A model generated the notes under the pieces. That model saw nothing but the letters and a program-made list of their open reading frames with translations. It did no database searches and was not told the origin of the DNA. From Phycisphaerales bacterium (lineage in GTDB: Bacteria; Planctomycetota; Phycisphaerae; WQYP01), in contig WQYP01000022.1 in assembly GCA_009781185.1 (NCBI GenBank), forward strand, positions 1 through 36,832: a stretch of DNA of 36,832 nt. Direction: 5' to 3'. Positions 34,308 to 36,832 of the stretch are shown in pieces. Each line of letters opens with the position of its first letter. The stretch's first letter is position 1. Made by a program: the position numbers and the translations under genes.

Positions 34308-36832
34308 TTATTTGTTTTCCAACCAGTTCGGGCCAATCCCCAAATCCACCTTCAACGGCACACGTAACTCCATCGCGTGCTCCATCTCCTGACGGATCAA
34401 TTTTGCATATTCGTCAGCCTTCTCCGTGCGGCATTCGAAGACCAGTTCGTCGTGAATCTGCATCAGCATGCGGATTTCCTGTGGCTTGTCGGCCAAGCAC
34501 TTGTGCAGGTTGACCATGGCGAGTTTGATCAGGTCGGCGGCAGAGCCCTGGATGACGGAGTTGAGGGCGGCTCGCTGGCCGAACATTCGCCGGGATTGGA
34601 TGGAGGAATGGATGTCTGGGATTTGGCGGCGGCGGCCGAGGATGGTGGTGACGTAGCCGTGTGCGGCGGCTTGCATGACGCATTCGTGGGTGAAGCGTTC
34701 GATAGCCGGGAAACGTTGTCGGTATGATGTCACGTAGGCGTTGGCCTGTTCCTGCGGGATTTTCAGGACTTGCGAGAGGCCGAAGCCGGTCTGGCCGTAG
34801 ATGATTCCGAAGTTAACGACTTTGGCGACCGCTCGCATCTCCGGCGTTACGTTCGACTCTGGCACGCCGTTAAGTTCCGCCGCCACTAAGCGATGTATAT
34901 CCATGTTCTTGGCAAACGCGTCCAGCAGCGCCTTTTCCTGGCAGAAATGTGCCAGCACACGCAGTTCGATCTGCGAATAATCCGCTGATATCAGCACGAA
35001 TCCGGGACACGCCACAAACGCCCGGCGAATCTCCCGGCCGATGTCCGTCTTCACCGGTATATTCTGCAAATTCGGATCGCTCGACGACAACCGACCCGTC
35101 TCCGCAACCGTCTGGTTGAAACTCGCATGCACGCGATTGGTCTTTTTGTTCGGCAGTTTCACCAGCGTATCGAGATACGTATTCTTCAGCTTTGTTAATT
35201 GCCGATACTCCACGATCAATGCTGGCACCGGATGCTGATCCGCCAGCTTCTCCAACACCGTAATATCCGTGCTCGGGCCGGTCTTGGTCTTCTTTATCAC
35301 CGGCAAATTCAGATGCTTGAAGAGCACCTCCGCCAACTGCCGCGGCGAGTCCTGGTTGAAGTCCATCCCCGCCGCCGCCTTGATCCGGCCCTGCAACTCC
35401 TCAAGCTTCCCCTCAATCTTCCCCGACAACGCCTTCAACGGCCCCGCATCAATCATCACCCCGTGATACTCCATGTCCGCCAGCACCTGCACCAACGGCA
35501 TCTCCACGTCGCGGAACAGCTTCTCCGTCTCCGCCCCCAGCTTCTGCAACTGCGGCAAGAGCACATGAGCCAACCGCAACGTCACGTCCGCATCCTCGCC
35601 GGCATACTGACACGCCCGGTCCAGTGGCACGTCCGCAAACGAAATCTGCTGCGAGGCTTTCCCAATCAGATCACTGATTGGAATTGTTTTGAGCCCCAGC
35701 AAATCTGCCGCCAGAGAATCCATTCCATGCGACATCCGCGACGAATCAATCACGTACGACGCCACCATCGTATCGAAATCGATCCCGTTGAGCTGCAGCC
35801 CAAAACAACGAAGCGAGTTGATGTCGTATTTCAGGTTCTGTCCGAGCTTCTTGACATTCGCATCCGCCAGTAGCGGGCCGAGCACCTCACGCACCACTTG
35901 TCCATCCAGCGTGTCGCCGACCCCTTTCACCGGCACATAATACCCCGTCCCCTCCTTCGCCGAGAGCGAAATCCCGCACAAATTCGACACCATCGCCCCG
36001 AGCGCATCCGTCTCCGTATCCACCGCCAGCCAGCCCCCCACCGCAACCTCCTCCCGCAAAGTCGCAATCATTTCCATAAGTCTTTCACGAGTGTTGACGA
36101 GGTGGTATTCACCAACAACGGGGCGAAGCCCGATCGGCACGTCAGCCCCCGGCTCTGCCGAGGAGGAGGGGGGGGGTCCGCTCGACCATGGCATGAGCGT
36201 CCCGCCCATGTTCTCTCCATCAACCCTCGATTCCTCCACCGGCTGATCGAACAACCCGCCCATAATCGGCGCAATTGTCGTTTTTTGTTTTTTGATTTTT
36301 TTTTCTGACTTCTGGCTTCCGGCTTCTGGCTTCTCCGCATGCATCGGCATCAGCTCCCGATACGAATGCACCACCTGCTCCAGCGTCGTGAGCAGTTTCG
36401 TGAAACCCAACTCATGGAATATCGGCGCCAGCTTCGGCAACAAATCCGGCCGCACCTTCGCCAACTCCCAATCCAACGGCACAATCGGCACATCAAACTG
36501 CAACTCCACCAATTTCCGCGCATTCTCCAACACCTGCAAATTGCTACGAAATACCTCGCCGATCTTCCCGCCAAGTTCATCCTTGTGCGCAATCAAGTTG
36601 TCGATGTCGCCGTACTGCTGGATCCATTTGATCGCCGTCTTAGGGCCGACGCCGGGGATGCCCGGAATGTTGTCCACTGCATCGCCGGTAAGGGCCAGCA
36701 CATCCCGCGCCTGCCGCGGCGTGTATCCCTTCTTCGCCAACAGACTCGCCTCGTCAATCTCTTCGTTCGTCTGAATGTCATACATTACTGTCCCCCACCC
36801 CCACTCTACCCCGTAATTCCACATAAAATTGC
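34308..36832 (-). CDS. polA: DNA polymerase I, partial (5' end beyond the window)
   Basis: DVLALTGDAVDNIPGIPGVGPKTAIKWIQQYG (5'-3' exo C-part), 3'-5' exo-like DTETDALGAMVSNLCGISLS, ADYSQIELRVLAHF, RAVAKVVNFGIIYGQTGFGLSQ, QIHDELVFE. The ATG at 36824 is internal. Confidence 0.95.
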   Translation of the reverse strand, partial: NFMWNYGVEWGWGTVMYDIQTNEEIDEASLLAKKGYTPRQARDVLALTGDAVDNIPGIPGVGPKTAIKWIQQYGDIDNLIAHKDELGGKIGEVFRSNLQVLENARKLVELQFDVPIVPLDWELAKVRPDLLPKLAPIFHELGFTKLLTTLEQVVHSYRELMPMHAEKPEAGSQKSEKKIKKQKTTIAPIMGGLFDQPVEESRVDGENMGGTLMPWSSGPPPSSSAEPGADVPIGLRPVVGEYHLVNTRERLMEMIATLREEVAVGGWLAVDTETDALGAMVSNLCGISLSAKEGTGYYVPVKGVGDTLDGQVVREVLGPLLADANVKKLGQNLKYDINSLRCFGLQLNGIDFDTMVASYVIDSSRMSHGMDSLAADLLGLKTIPISDLIGKASQQISFADVPLDRACQYAGEDADVTLRLAHVLLPQLQKLGAETEKLFRDVEMPLVQVLADMEYHGVMIDAGPLKALSGKIEGKLEELQGRIKAAAGMDFNQDSPRQLAEVLFKHLNLPVIKKTKTGPSTDITVLEKLADQHPVPALIVEYRQLTKLKNTYLDTLVKLPNKKTNRVHASFNQTVAETGRLSSSDPNLQNIPVKTDIGREIRRAFVACPGFVLISADYSQIELRVLAHFCQEKALLDAFAKNMDIHRLVAAELNGVPESNVTPEMRAVAKVVNFGIIYGQTGFGLSQVLKIPQEQANAYVTSYRQRFPAIERFTHECVMQAAAHGYVTTILGRRRQIPDIHSSIQSRRMFGQRAALNSVIQGSAADLIKLAMVNLHKCLADKPQEIRMLMQIHDELVFECRTEKADEYAKLIRQEMEHAMELRVPLKVDLGIGPNWLENK

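Overview
The window looks like a high-GC chromosomal segment of planctomycete (Phycisphaerae-like) character. This is inferred from many PEP-CTERM proteins ending in PEPASLxLLGLGxxxLLxRRRR and from gene content; no rRNA or tRNA is present to confirm it. About 34 protein genes can be supported. They are six PEP-CTERM secreted proteins in two tandem clusters plus one singleton, a divergent MntR/Nramp pair with a perfect operator palindrome, UspA, Lpd, a large signal peptidase I, a GntR-ABC-permease operon, RuvA/RuvB, a ThuA-like protein, PspC, UppS, a phosphodiesterase-like lipoprotein, PabA/TrpG, two PIN-type toxin-antitoxin pairs, a DUF3592-like gene split at a G10 tract, HemL, MnmG and a 3' portion of PolA. 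The most interesting signals are non-coding. (1) Two different, duplicated, apparently structured 5' leaders precede PEP-CTERM genes. One has mutually exclusive hairpins followed by a terminator-like stem plus U6; the other has compensatory stem changes between copies. (2) The spacers contain a dense, multi-family collection of palindromic or micro-iterated repeats. Several supply the stop codon of the adjacent gene, two are MITE-like with TA ends at the stop codons of ruvB and mnmG, and several are translated in frame inside Lpd and the PolA inter-domain linker. (3) Long C/G homopolymers are over-represented, and one of them breaks a conserved reading frame exactly before a stop codon. All calls come from reading the sequence and supplied ORFs; no database search was run.
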